Origin: Whitmania pigra
Taxonomy: Eukaryota > Annelida > Clitellata > Hirudinida > Haemopidae
Direction of reading: 5' to 3'
NCBI GenBank assembly: GCA_021613335.1
Contig: JAJTWR010000021.1
Location: 1,807,501-1,871,500, forward strand
Length of the DNA stretch: 64,000 nucleotides
Part shown: one piece after another, positions 35,486 to 57,931 of the stretch
Position numbering within the stretch: the first letter of the stretch is position 1
Layout of the letters: every line of letters begins with the position of its first letter
Position numbers and translations under genes: made by a program
Notes under the pieces: model-generated
What the model was told of the DNA's origin: nothing
What the model saw: the letters and a program-made list of their open reading frames with translations, nothing else
Databases searched by the model: none

Positions 35486-37763
35486 CTATGATTCATAAAT
35501 GGAATTTGTTTCGCCAATTGTCCAAACTCTGACCTATGCGCATCACTTTATTTGATTAAGCAATTCAATGTAGTTACTCACTGCCTGGAAGGATAAGCAC
35601 AACTACTGATACTGGGCCAAGAAAGGCTACCCAGCCACAAACGCAGAAACAAGTGACGAGGAGAAATAAAGATCTTCTACGCCTTCTGGCATACAACGTC
35701 ACAGTTGTTCTTCTTTGGTACATGTCTCGTCGTCGCCTTTTGATCCTTGGAAAGATGATACAAATTTTATAAAATTAAACAATATCACGAAATAAGATAT
35801 TGTTATGTTGGAATGAATGAATGATGTTATCATTATCACGTTTAAAATTACATTTTATAATTAAAGGCATCGTTTTCGTTTTAAAAAATATGAAAAAAAG
35901 CAAAGCCAAAAGCAAAAAATATTCGCATTCGAAACTGTGGAGGCATTTCCAAAGTCAGTTTTCACTTCTTGACAGATATTGACAGATAAATTATCTTGAC
36001 AGATTAATATGTTTGTCTTTACTGTAGTTCTCCAGCATTTTTTAAATGTTATTAGAAGTAGTTATTTTGTTCTTTAAGTTAAAATAATTTTCGGGATGCG
36101 CCAGTTTAAATATATTTTTTATTTTACATTCTACGGCAGATCATGGTCAGACAATGCAATTGGTTTTATTTAGTATCAAAGTTAAATTTAAAAGAGAAGA
36201 AACGGTTGAAATGGTGTAAATCAGTTTTCAAATAACACGTATTAACTGATACCTTGAATTAAGTCGAAACTGAAAACCTTAAACTGTTGAATAAAAAAAA
36301 CAGAAACCAAAAAGCTTTAATTAAGTGTTTTCGGTTCTTTATTGAATTGATTAATTCCCATATCTCTAATGACAAAACGTTGAAATTGCGAAATAAATCC
36401 GTTTGCGAAAGGGCCAAAAGGATTTGGCAGGTGGTTATTTTAAAGACAGGCGTCTTCCATTTAATGCTACGTCATGGCATGCCACCTCTTATTGTTACCT
36501 CTAAAAACTACTTGCAATTGCACCAAATGAAACAACAAAATGATTTACAAATCTACACCAAATGACTCTTATTGTTCTAAATTCGTGAATGTTTACGATC
36601 CACCTGTACTTATTCTATAATAATTTAAAATATTGCTAATATATTTTTTAATGCCCTATTAAATTGGAGTTATCTCAGGATCCATTAGTGAGTGTGAAAC
36701 CCTTATGAAGAAGAAATGATTTGTGGATTTCAAAAATCTATTTTAAGTGGATCTTCTTCAATGCATAATTGATAAATTATGTGAACTCATAAACGAAAAT
36801 TGATATCGTGAGGGTCAGAACAAATGAACTCAGTAAACCTTTCCCATAAAAAATTCTTAAAAAATTTTTATATTTTAATATATATATATCACGTTTTTCT
36901 GAATCTTTTGGAAAGTTCTTAGAACTTTTTCTTAGTAATTTTAAATGGTGAGGTCCCTGCCAGCAACGGATTAACCAATGTGGATGCCGCATAAACAGTT
37001 GCTTCCATCTCTTCTCTAAAGAAGAACTTAACGTGCAAAACATAAAAATGGTTTTTCTGATTTGATCGGGACCCTCTTTACGCCAAGAAAACATTTAAGG
37101 GCTAACAAAAATTAACTGTAAAAGATAAAAATATCTTTCAAAAGGTTGAACATAATTTGTCAATAAAAATGTTCCGATCGCAATTTATTGAACTGTCGCT
37201 GGATGTCGTCGCTTAGCATAACATAGCATTTTATTTATAGTGGTTTTTTTGACCAACTTTCGTGTGATAAACCACATTTCCATGAGATTACCTCTACCTC
37301 TCCTTATTTCCAAACTTATAAATTCTAAGGTTAGCAGGACATTGATGGGTTTCCTAATTGGACGGGGTATGGATTTAGACTTTACATTACTTAAACACTA
37401 AAAGTTCTTTCTAGTAACAACTTTAATAACAGTTAATTTAAAATATTCGAAAAATGAATGAGTCATAACATCACTCCATGCTCATTTATTTCTAACATTT
37501 GATTGGCTGATGATCATTAAGAAACCTGTTTCAATTATTGGGAATCGATAAAAAAAATTAATATTTGAAAACCTGTGCTACTGCGAAGAGTTTTCAGTCT
37601 TCGCTTCAGTCTGATTGCAACGTTGCAAGGGTTAACTTGTTTTCTAAGATTTTTTAAATTAACATAAAAGTTACATAACGTAGTTGGTTTATAGAAATAA
37701 ATAAATAAATATAAATTACACTAAGCAGTAACAATTAATTATAAAACACGAACGACAGAAACA
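35486..37763. other. Non-coding spacer upstream of the TEP-like gene
   Basis: Several ORFs of 60-105 codons (for example 36287-36565 plus, 36777-37094 minus) show no motif I recognise and no splice context. From about 37604 the sequence resembles 31275 onward, marking the start of the segment shared with the orphan exon. The TEP promoter should lie at 37.3-37.7 kb. Confidence 0.5.
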
Positions 37764-47098
<9,335 letters not shown>

Positions 47099-47175
47099 AT
47101 GAAGGGAGCCATCAGCTCTCAATGCAATTGCTTTAAATGTTTTTCTTTTGGGACATTGGATCTTGTCAATCAATG

Positions 47176-47181
47176 AATAAA
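47176..47181 (+). promoter_or_regulatory. Polyadenylation signal of the TEP-like gene
   Basis: AATAAA about 78 bp after the stop codon, followed by a TTTTGTTT stretch. Confidence 0.65.
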
Positions 47182-47189
47182 TGGTGCAA

Positions 47190-49772
47190 TGGGAATTTTG
47201 TTTAAAAGTGTCAAAGTTAATTTTTACACCGCTGATTTAACATCAGCATTAATTTGAGAAATTGGCGTTCAAAAAATAACCTTACTCTTAAAAAACATAC
47301 TTAATAATGAAAAGGAAGTTTGTTACTTATAGTCAACTTAACTACAATCTAATGCTACAAAGGCTGGCCTGCAAGAATTATTTAACTTTGCAATAAGTTG
47401 TTGAAGAAGCCTTATTACCTAAATATATCATTTCAATAAAAAACGCTACCATCTGAAAGTGAATCTAGGACATATTTTCAATCACTTGTGCATTTGACCC
47501 TTTTCTCCAAAATATTAAGGCAGAAAACAATATGTCTGGCTGTTTCCAAATAAATTCTGCAAGGGATAAAAGCGACAAATAGGATGTGATTTTGATGCTA
47601 AAGTAATTTTAGCAACCTTTAATAAAATTACTTATAATACCCTTATCACCTACAGTCTCGGGAAATTTTGTCGTCTATGTTATGTTAATTTGGTATTGGA
47701 AAAGCAAAAAAAGTCTATGATTGAAATTTTCCGAACCCAAAACATTGCCGGACTTCTGGACACTTTTCCCATCTCTCGACTCTGCTAGTTTACATTTTGA
47801 TTGGAGAATTGAATTGTAAATCAGGCTTGTTATATCTGAGACATAAGTACGTCCAAGTCTGAATTTAGGACTAACCTTTCAGAAATTCATAGACGTGCAG
47901 ATGATGCGAGCTTCTACTCCATCCTTTCCGATCTATCCAGTCATGACACTTCAGACCAACTTGAAAATCTGCCATCAACAATTGTCAATTCGTCAACTTT
48001 CTTCAACTCGACGTTCAGAAGTCTGAAATCATATCTAGTAGGTACACTTTACCATCTTAGGACTTCATTTCCTAAGTCTTCCAAAAACTCTCCTCGCTAG
48101 TGGAGAAACACTACTCTGAAATTCCTCGGCGTTACCTTTGACTTTCATAATAGCTTCATGCAACGTAATATCTCTGCAATCAAAGCCTGCAATATCTCTG
48201 CAATCAAAGCCTGCAATACCTCATACTGGCAATCCGACATATTCATCCGCTCCTCTCCTTTTATATTAATCCTGCCTTTGCAAGCTGCCTAGTTCATTCC
48301 CGCTAAAGCTATTACAACTCCCTTCTTTGAGGTACATTCTCTTCTTTAATCCACTACCTCCAACGCTTCCTAAAAAAACCTTGAGAAGCTCGTCAGCAGC
48401 CCGTCCGTCATTGGATTTTCGAAATTGCAACTCATCATCTTCAGTACTCTCATAAAGAAACTTTCTCCAATCAAAGGGGAATATCATATGGACTACCTAT
48501 AGTCTATAAGATGGAGGCCCAAGTGCAATATGGCGCCAGTCCGGTTGCCCACCGACAAGCAAAAAAACTTTGTGCAGCGGCGCATCTCTACCATGTCAAG
48601 ATAAGGTTATTTCATTAATTCCAAGCCATCTTAATAAATATTATTCGAAGTGCACCTATTATACAAATTATATTACATTAGACAAATTTTACAAGAGAAA
48701 ATTTTAATTCAAGATTAGCAACGACTTCACAAAAAGCAAAACATCAGAGGAATTACTAGATTATCAGGCGATTTATTCAACTAATCTCTTACTACAATAT
48801 TGAATAATTTATTATTGAAGTACTTATGCACTTGTTTTGCATGATAAATAAAAATTAATAAAATTAGATAGTGTATATCTAAAATTTTAGCAAGTAATAT
48901 TTGAAGCGACAATTAATTAGAATTTTAAACTATGTTTGCGCTTTGCTAACATCTGAAGCCCAACCAATCAGCTCTGAGAAACACATGCGCACTTTTTCAA
49001 ACCGCTTCAGGAAACAAATTGTTGTATTTTCGACTGCTAAGTTACTGATTAAAACTGACGAAAACATCAGGAATGGGCGAACGGTTTTGTTTCCTTTTAT
49101 TATTTTCCCTTTTTAAAACAGTTGCTAGGTCTAGCTTCCGTGAATTACATGTTTTGCTTCCGAATTATTACGGTACAAATGAAGACAGCTCGGCTTATCA
49201 ATACATTTGCTGGATATGCTTGCACGCTGCCCGTAAAAGGTTTATCGATATAAATGTGGAACGAAAATTATAAAATTCTTAAGTTTTGGGCCGAGGTAAT
49301 CCACCATTTTAATAATACACCCCATTTTTGAGGTTCAACGTGCCTGGGACCGAATATTAACATAATACCACCAAACAGTTCACAGCTTGCTCTTTGACTG
49401 TGAGCTTCGTTGATCCTGAATCAATTTTAATTTATTCTAGCAAGAATTAGTGAAGCAAATATTATCACGCAATGGTTTAGCATAATAGAATAATATGGTT
49501 ATGTGCAATGTGACTTCAAAGTTTGGAGGTATTTGATAAGATTATGTAAACATTTAAATCCATAATAAACTCAGTTTGAATAAGCCGAGCTATTACAACA
49601 ACTAAATATATTTGCTTAGATGAGACAAGGCCAATTAGGTAATTAACCATTTGCATATTGGCTAATTAGGCTTAAATGCCTCTAAGTGGAATAAACACTC
49701 CAAAAATGAAATCATTTTGGCATTATTCCAATTAATTATATCAGATCAGACGACATTTAACGAAATTTTGAG
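47190..49772. other. Intergenic spacer between the TEP-like gene and PRC1
   Basis: Mostly AT-rich. It contains a decayed LINE fragment (47890-48330) and a short GC-richer patch at 48510-48590 with AAGATGGAGGC and AATATGGCGCC, which look like YY1-type promoter motifs but have no ORF after them. Small ORFs at 48901-49273 have no recognisable domain. No exon linked to PRC1 was identified here, though a 5' UTR exon could be hidden. Confidence 0.5.
47890..48330 (+). pseudogene. Decayed non-LTR retrotransposon reverse transcriptase fragment
   Basis: One frame reads RRADDASFYSILSDL, then DQLENL...FFNSTFRSLKS, and after a frameshift KFLGVTFDFH. This follows the order of LINE RT motifs: A-D-D catalytic box, a spacer helix with F-N-x-x-K-S, then K-x-L-G-V. 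Stops and frame changes interrupt it. A 24-bp piece (GCAATATCTCTGCAATCAAA plus GCCT) is duplicated in tandem near 48170-48215. Confidence 0.5.
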
Positions 49773-52700
49773 GTGAATAAACATACCACATTTTCATCGA
49801 ACAGGAACGAAGAGGCGCAGGAGTTACATGCGTGCGTCGACGGTGCCATGGACAAGTTGGCAGAGATCTGGGACTTCATCGGCATCGCCGGGGAATCGAG
49901 GTCATCGAGGAGGGGCATCGTCTTGATGCACCTGAGGAATCTTCTCGACGAAATGGTCAGAGAGGAGATGGCATTGAGGGACAACCTGGTCAAAAACATC
50001 AAAAAATCGAAGGCCGAGGTTGCACAACTCTGCTTGGAACTTGGACTGCCAAAGTATGAGGTGGGATGCCATGGCAACATTCAGCATGAAACAAACAATA
50101 ACAACCGACAGACTTGGAGATTTTATTTTTTGCTTTTTGAATCATTTTTGAAGGAGCGCTCGTTAAGTTGCTTGTTTGTTACTTGTCCCAGCTCCCCGAC
50201 GGTTTGTCGGTCCTCCAAGCTGAGAAGGAATTGAAGCAGAGAGAGGAAAGTCTCAACCAGGAGAAGCAGGACAGAATGTCGAAACTCAAATCCCTCATAA
50301 AATCCGACAAGAAGCTCTCGGAAAACTTGGGCAACACCACGTACCACATTTCTCACTCCGTCGTTCCGATGCTGAAACAGCTCGATGATTTTCAAAAGCA
50401 CATCCTCGAACTGGAGAAGGAGAAGGTTTGTGATTAAAATGAAAATATAACTAAATGGATCTTGTTGGATTTCCTTTGTTTGGCTTTTGCAGCAGGTTAC
50501 GATGTATTCGAGTTTGCTTTATAAGAAAATGTTTAAAATGCTGTCATTGATAATAAGATTTGCAACATTATTAACTATTGCTCATTATTAATTTTACAAT
50601 GCTGGAAAAAGGTTATGGTGATAAGCTAACCATGGCACATTAATGAAAATTTTTTTCAACAAATAACAAGCAGAAATGCAAGATAATGTGATTGAAATCT
50701 GTTTCTTTGCCTTTGCTTCAGAATTGTTTCAAGTCATTAACAAATAGCAAAAGACAATTTGTACGTTGTAACTAAAGACATAACTGTTTGGCAATTTTGG
50801 TACTTTTTATTAATTTCAAATTGCATGTTCATAAACAATGTCATCATCATTGGGGTTCATTTTAAAACTTTCAAGACAATTATGTCATTGTGGTTGACAT
50901 TTTTCAGAACAAGAGGTTCGACACCCTGGTGAGTTTGCAGCGAAAGATCTCCAACCTCCTGGAAACGTTGGAGTTGTCACCGAACACGTCCTTCGAGAGG
51001 AACGTCGTCTGCGAGTTCGACCTCCTCCTTCTCACCGAGGACAACATCGGAGCTGCTCAGAAGTATAAAATGGAGGTTCGTTCTTTACTTTTGTCGTAAT
51101 TTAGTCTCAAATGTTTCTTTGTTGGTTGGACGTAATTCATTAAATTATGTTGCGTAACTTAATGTAAGGTTACATAACTTAACATAATTCATTTAATTAT
51201 AATGGTCATTCAATAAAATGTATTAATCCTGTTAGCACTTTTTAGTTTTAAGAATATAAAATTATTTGTGTAATTAATATTTAATATCTACGTTAAACGA
51301 AACATCAGCTTCATTGAAGGGAGTGGTGTTTCCTGATCATTTGTGAGAGATGCTCATTGTTTTGATATGCTTCGAGTTGTCACTTGAAGATTTGTGATCA
51401 TCATTATCACCACTCAGAAGTATGTCAGAAGAAAATTTAATCAGTTTCTTTTATGCAGTCCACTGAATCAGGTTTCAAAAGTAAACTTTGTTTCAGCTGG
51501 AAATGTTGTACGACGAGAACTCCATCCAAGTGGAATCCATGTGGAGTAAAATCCGTTCTCTTTGGAAGAAACTGGAGCAGCCTGATGGATTTTGTCAGCA
51601 ATTTGAGGCCGAGAATTCGGGAGTCTCGCAACGGGTCATTGTTTCTGTGAGTTTGTTGATTTGTTGTGTCTGCAATGTTCACTATCTGACAGCTGGTTTG
51701 GTTGTTAACACTCTGATGATCGTATTGAGAATTTTTGTGGTCGAAAATTCAACATGTTAACAAGCAATTAAGGTTTTAAGTGATAAAGATAATTTGTTGT
51801 TTGTGTTTCAGCTTACAGACGAACTCGCTAGATGTGAAGAACTCAAGCTTCAAAACATTAAAAAATTTGTTGATGCCACGAGGCGTGAGTTGGATCAAAT
51901 ATGGGACAAGTGCTACATGCCGACAGAGGTCAGGAACCAATTCCAGGCTTACTTTGAAGGTGGGAGTCTTTAGTCTTTAGAATGGATTTTCAAAAATAAT
52001 TTTTATTTGATCACTTTAAATTTACTTACATTGAATTTAAGAACTTTTACTCGTACAAAGTTTCAATTACTTCTTTATTTATACTATTGCATGCATGGTT
52101 CGTATGCACTTGCCAGAATCATTGCAAAGGTTGTACTTTGAAATTTATCAGCTTAAACTGACAAACAGTTACATTTTGCAGAAAAAATGTCCGAAGAGTT
52201 GTTGTTTGAACACGAAGCTGAAGTTTTGAAGATGAAGGAATTTTACGAGAACAACAGGGAGATGCTTGAACTTGTTTCAAAGAGGGAGCTGCTATGGAAT
52301 GAGTTTCTCGAGTTGGAGGTTGACTTGATTAATATCATTGTTTGTTACTCTTAATTATTATTATTATTATTTAACTATTAGTAATTGTTACTTATTAATA
52401 TGTATTTCATCGTTGTGAACGAGTGGTTATCCTGTGCAGACTTGTAACAGTAATCATAATTGCGTTGTGACCAACTTTTAGGATTTGTAAGCTTCTAATG
52501 ATTCAACTTAGTAATCACTCAAAATTCTTAATATTTAATAATTAATAATTAACTAATTTATGTTTCCCAATCCTAACATCCTCTCACTGTTTACTCGTTT
52601 GTTCAACTATTTATTAAAATAATTATTTAATTTTTCAATGTATTCAGTCCAAGGAAAGCGATCCTGGTCGCCTCTTAAACAGAGGTGGTCAGCTCCTGGC

Positions 52701-54044
52701 TGAAGAAAAACGGAGAACCAAAGTCAAGAAAGAACTGCCAAAGGTTTGTAAATCGATCGTCAACGACTCTTAAAACCTCGTCGACAAAAGGCAACCCTTT
52801 GCACCGGCGATGCAATATGAACCTTGCCTTAAAAATCGTGATCGCAACGATTCTCGCTCGTAGGTCGAAAGTTCTGTGCTCGCTCGAATCCACGAGTGGG
52901 AAGTCGAAACGGGGAAAGTGTTCTTGATCGGAGGGATGAGATACGAGGAGCACGTAAGAAAACAGAGCGAGGACTTCCAGGCCAAGAAGGATAAAGAGAA
53001 GCTTGCCAAGGTGGGTTTCCAAGATAATTTCAAGAACATGTCAAACTTGCGTTTGTTGACCTGCATTTTAGTACTCGACGACCTCTTTTTAGCAACAGCA
53101 GAGAGATAAGCAGAAGGAGAACGAAATGATGTACGGAAGCAAATCTGCCACCCCAGGATCGAAGAGGTTTGCAGCTGTCACGCCCTCGAAGACCCCCAAC
53201 AAGTTCAGGAAGGTTGGCTTTGTTTTTTAACAAATTCGTGCCTTATTATCTCTTATCATGGAGTCTTAGGATTGTGCTAATTAGTTGTAATTATTATTTT
53301 TATTATTATTGCTTCTGTTAATTAGATACAGTCATTGAATTATGGTCATTTAATTGCAGGTAGAAACGCCTAGTTCCTCTCGACTGGCCTCATCTCAGAA
53401 GTCAAAGAGGAACATTTTGGCACCAACTCCAAACAGGTTGAGAGAGAAGGTCAGTTGTTGCCAACAACTTTTGAATTTCGAAATTATGGAAATTATGTTT
53501 TTGTGAGCAGGGTTTTAATTTAAATTTTTTTTACTTTTTGTTTACTTTCATTTTTCTGCTTCCAAAAACTCTTCATCAATTATTTATTGGAGTTTTGCTG
53601 CAGGGTTTTTGTTTTCTAATCTTAACTTGACCCTTGCTGAGCAAACTATTTGAAAACTAAGGCTCCAAACCAGGCGAACATCCCTCACTCTGGCACGATG
53701 GACTTGAGGTCAATGGGTTCGTCCACCATAGAGAGGGCCACCAGCTGTCACACCCTCAACTCCGTCAGAAATGCCAAACAGCCGCTCGTCGGGGGCAGCA
53801 TGGTGGGTCTGAATGCCATCAGCACGACGGTGATTGCTCCCGCCACGGGGGGCGACGTCAGCTCGGCTTCTCTGTGTCCTGTGGGGCATTACGAGGACTT
53901 CGCAGTGAGTCGATGAATCGGGTTCTGGAAATGTTCGACGGTTTGCTCGAAGTTTGTTATTTCGAACAGAACGGACTCAACAAGGTGTCGAGAAACAACT
54001 CCAGAAGCACCCTCATCCCCAAACCGGGCCCGGGCTGCCTCTGA
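49773..54044 (+). CDS. PRC1: Protein regulator of cytokinesis 1 (Ase1/MAP65 family), complete
   Basis: Crosslinks antiparallel microtubules in the anaphase central spindle. Twelve exons, all in phase, give about 631 aa (human about 620): 49773-50060, 50192-50425, 50908-51075, 51497-51646, 51812-51959, 52182-52318, 52648-52743, 52864-53010, 53093-53212, 53360-53449, 53662-53904, 53970-54044. Recognised family segments: KLAEIWDFIGI and LCLELGLP near the N-terminus, SFERNVVCEFD (about residue 205), the spectrin-like microtubule-binding region with ELDQIWDKCYMP and a KMKEFYENNREM helix, SDPGRLLNRGGQLLAEEK (about 380), RIHEWEVE, then the basic tail with MYGSKSATPGSKR and TPSK, TPNK (about 485-492), which fit Cdk1 sites as in the vertebrate tail. 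The last 100 residues are Ser/Asn/Gly-rich and not conserved. ATG 49773 is the first in-frame start; an upstream 5' exon spliced at 49805 is a possible alternative. Confidence 0.93.
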
Positions 54045-55462
54045 TGCCCTGCGCAACCCTGCCGATTGTTTAGAGTTCCCGTTTGAATGTGATGAAGAGT
54101 TTCCAATTGACGTTGCAGAATCGGTTTCATTTTTTATATTCCCATCTTTGTACAGCAGCCATTTTATTTCATATACTTTCGTGTATAGTTTTGGATTGGA
54201 TTTGTATGCTTTGTGTTTTTGAAGGAATTTATTTTGACGTTGAGCCCAATAAGTGACTGACTTGAGATCGGTGATTCTTTTCTTGGTCGAGCGTTTTGTG
54301 ACGGGATCAGGTTTTTATAATGTCAGTTGATTGGATGTATAGTTTAGTTGCTCGTATTTTTTAAGTAGTTGTTCAAGTAAGAGTTGCCACGGTAGACCCG
54401 AGTATTTCTGTGTTTCTGTTGAGAGGGTATGTAGGGGGAATGGGCAACAGGACTGATCATCGACGTACTGGTCTTCGAACGCTATTGATTCTGAGCGGCT
54501 GAGTAATTCGCCGGTGTGGAACTGCAGAGCTTCAATGGTTAAGAGTCATAACAGAAGGCAGAAAATATTCTCTCGTGCGTGTTGGGACTCGTTTCTGTCG
54601 CTTCAACTCTGGAGTTATGATGCTGTCAGAAGCAATGGAGAATTATGCCCACTGCGTGCAGGAGGTCCAGGAACTCCCATGGGTTTGCTTCGAAAGGATG
54701 CAAACCGTGGTTCGTACAGGTTTGCTAAACAGCGGCATCAAGAACAATCTGTCTTATAATAGCATTCTTCAGGCGAAAAGGCCTTTTCTCTTCTCATAGA
54801 ATGAATGCTTATTTTAAGTTTCAGAGTTGAAAGCTAAAATTTTGTTCGAGTATATGTTTATCCTCTTTGTGTTATTTTCGGCGATTAACGTATTTGTGGT
54901 GTCATAAAAGCATGAAGCAGTTCTTATAAAGTTTTAAAGTAGGTTAGGCCCATCGAGTCGATTCCCATTCTTGCGACCCGGGCTGCGCGGGTCTTTTGTT
55001 TTCTTGAAAACAGACGAATGGAAGAAGTTTTTCGAATGAGTGTTAAAATTCCATGCACGGGAGTTGTAAACTTTTATGACAACTTAAAGATCTTCGAGGC
55101 AAAGTGATTGTTCCTTAAATTACCTGCTCCAAGTGGCTATTCCTTCGCTGGCGAACATTACTGTGAGGTTGCAGTTCCAGCTCCACGCGAGGAAGACATA
55201 AAATTCTGACACGTGCAAAAATCCACTTCCTCCAGTTATCAATAGCCAGATCAATGATTCATGAGGTCCTTCCGGTCGTAAGATACGTGAGTGCACCTGT
55301 TGGTCACCTGGTTATTAAGTGCTCCTCATTAGGGGGGATACACAAAGTGCAGGTAAGTTATCAGGACCAGGTGGTGCGGTTGTAGCCTTGCTCGTATTCC
55401 GATCATCGTTATCGTCAAGCCATCATTACCTCCATCCACCATCATTATCACTTGAAACAACC

Positions 55463-55571
55463 ACCACCATATATTATATATTATATATTATTATATATTA
55501 TATATTATATATTATATATTATATATTATATTATATATTATATATTATATATTATATATTATATATTATTA
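55463..55571. repeat. ATATTAT-type low-complexity array
   Basis: Repeats of ATTATATATT with length variants. Confidence 0.9.
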
Positions 55572-56334
55572 TCACCATACACCACCACCATATATCGCCA
55601 CCATCACCAACATCATGAATGTATGTCCACCACCGAAACGTTCACTTCCTCCTTTCATTCATTCTTTCATTCATTTCTTCCTCTTCCTTCCATCTTTTCC
55701 TTTCCAGTTTTCGGATAAATGGCGTCCGGTGTCCTTCGAGATGTTCATCGTCATCATCACCACCTTTTAATAGTTACACCTTTAATTTATTAAGTGATTG
55801 GTTAATAACTTTCAAACCTAACGAATATTAAATGTTGACATGTTAAAGATGGTAATACATCTAAATGCAATAAACATTTGTCGGGAATTTCCTCACCTTC
55901 TATTAATAGACATGAAATGAAAGATTGATAGATAGATGAATAGGAATAAAAATTAGATGGAAGAATGGATGAATGAATGCAGGTCTTGTTTCATTGAACA
56001 CGCCTGGATGAGTTTAACAAGTGTGGAGAATCCATTGCGACGGTTGATTCATTAATATTAATGAGACTAATGAATATTAATAAGAATAATGTATTTTCAT
56101 TTGTCTGAGTGGGTAGGCAATTCTAAAGTTATAAAATCCTTTTTGAAGAATTAGTATTAAAAGCCTTTTTTGTCATTTTCATCGTTAACCTCCCGGATGA
56201 CGATGATGACGATGACAATAACGATCTAACGATGAATATCATCATCAGCAGCATCACATCTTGAATGTTTTTTTGAGATAATGGTTGCAAGATGGTGATA
56301 ACGAATAAATATAAGAATGATGAGGAAAACGATG

Positions 56335-56748
<414 letters not shown>

Positions 56749-57211
56749 TGAAAAGTAATGACGGTGATGATAACGATTGACTGATGACGTAAAGAGATGC
56801 GGCAATAACACTGATGGATGTTTCATGTAAATACGGAGGTCTCGTCTCATTGGTTGGGTAAAAACATTTCCGTGTCAAACGTTGGCCAATGATTTACAAC
56901 ATCATTTCATTTTCATCCACTGCCTAATACCGCCAAAAATAATGATATCGGTGTTGGCGCTCATAATAATGGTGATGCTGATGATGACGACGATGGTGAA
57001 GACATTCTGAGGTAATGATGATGATGACGCTTGTGATGCCAATGACAACGATAGTGATGACATCGAGCTGTTGCACGTGAAGCCAATGACAACGAGGATG
57101 AAATTAACCTTCAAGTCAATGACGTCATAAATCCCTGCCAACAAAACAAGACCCCTCATTTGAATGAGCCAATGAATATTCATTCCATTATTTTCCATCC
57201 GATGACCTGTG

Positions 57212-57332
57212 CGTCACGTGACGTGGTGATTGGAGATGGAAAGATAAAGGAAAAGATGACTGCCACCTGCGTCTGATCCTTGCACGCCTCGAAGGATTTC
57301 TATTCCATCATCCATTCCGCGGAGTCACGTGA
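57212..57332. promoter_or_regulatory. Paired CACGTG E-boxes upstream of the 57.5-kb transcript
   Basis: The perfect 12-bp palindrome CGTCACGTGACG (57212-57223) and GTCACGTGA (57324-57332) lie 320 and 210 bp upstream of a 5' exon that ends at 57542. GTCACGTGAC is the form bound by MiT/TFE and USF bHLH-zip factors (CLEAR-like). CCAAT boxes occur at about 57345 and further upstream. Binding is inferred. Confidence 0.45.
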
Positions 57333-57809
57333 TCAACCGCCACACCAATGAGCGATGGACAAATTGGAGTGTAAAATAAAAGATGGTGAGCAACTGGGAG
57401 ATGCTGATGACGAGAGAGAGGAAGGATGTTGCCTAGTTGCATGAGATGCGACCACCTTCTCACACGGTGACGAGCTCTTCAGGTGTGTGGATTAAATACT
57501 TCTGTCCTTTTACTCAAGATAACAGCAACAGAACAAGAACAGGTGAGTATTTTTTATTCAATTTATTCAAATCTTTCGATCTTCAATGAAGAACGTCTCG
57601 AAGATTTCTTCTCTAAACATTTTCAGATCGTATTTATTTATTTATTTATTTAATAAATCAACGTGATTTAATTAATAAAATCAATAAACAAATATAAAAA
57701 TTTTTTTAAAATAATACAACATTAAAAAGATTTAATCTTATTTGACAGTTTTTTAATAATTTTAAGTAATGATTTGTAACGCTATACTTTATGTCTTTAC
57801 GTCGTGGTC

Positions 57810-57882
57810 TCCATCTTCATCATCGTCATCATCGTCATGGTCATCATCGTCATCATCAACATCGTCATCGTCGTCGTCGTTG
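57810..57882. repeat. CAT/CGT trinucleotide-rich stretch before the coding exon
   Basis: Imperfect ATC/GTC triplets that create a His- and Arg-rich open frame leading into the exon starting at 57932. I treat it as intron or 5' UTR because an acceptor (CGACAG) directly precedes the ATG context AAACATGG. Confidence 0.7.
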
Positions 57883-57931
57883 TCACACCACAACCTCCAC
57901 CATATCATCGTCATCACCACCGACAGAAAAC

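Noticed and set aside
35600..35765. Possible small gene relic near 35.6-35.76 kb (aromatic FYAFWH and FFFG run)
   Set aside because: A faint resemblance to a mitochondrial complex I accessory subunit or P450 N-terminus, but stops interrupt it and no splice sites support it.
48510..48600. Promoter-like patch with AAGATGGAGGC and AATATGGCGCC
   Set aside because: YY1-like motifs without an adjacent exon; most ATGGC-type matches are chance.
54975..54997. GACCCG...CGGGTC hairpin followed by TTTT, like a bacterial terminator
   Set aside because: In an animal nuclear genome this is not a terminator, and it is not a histone stem-loop; probably chance in the PRC1 3' region.
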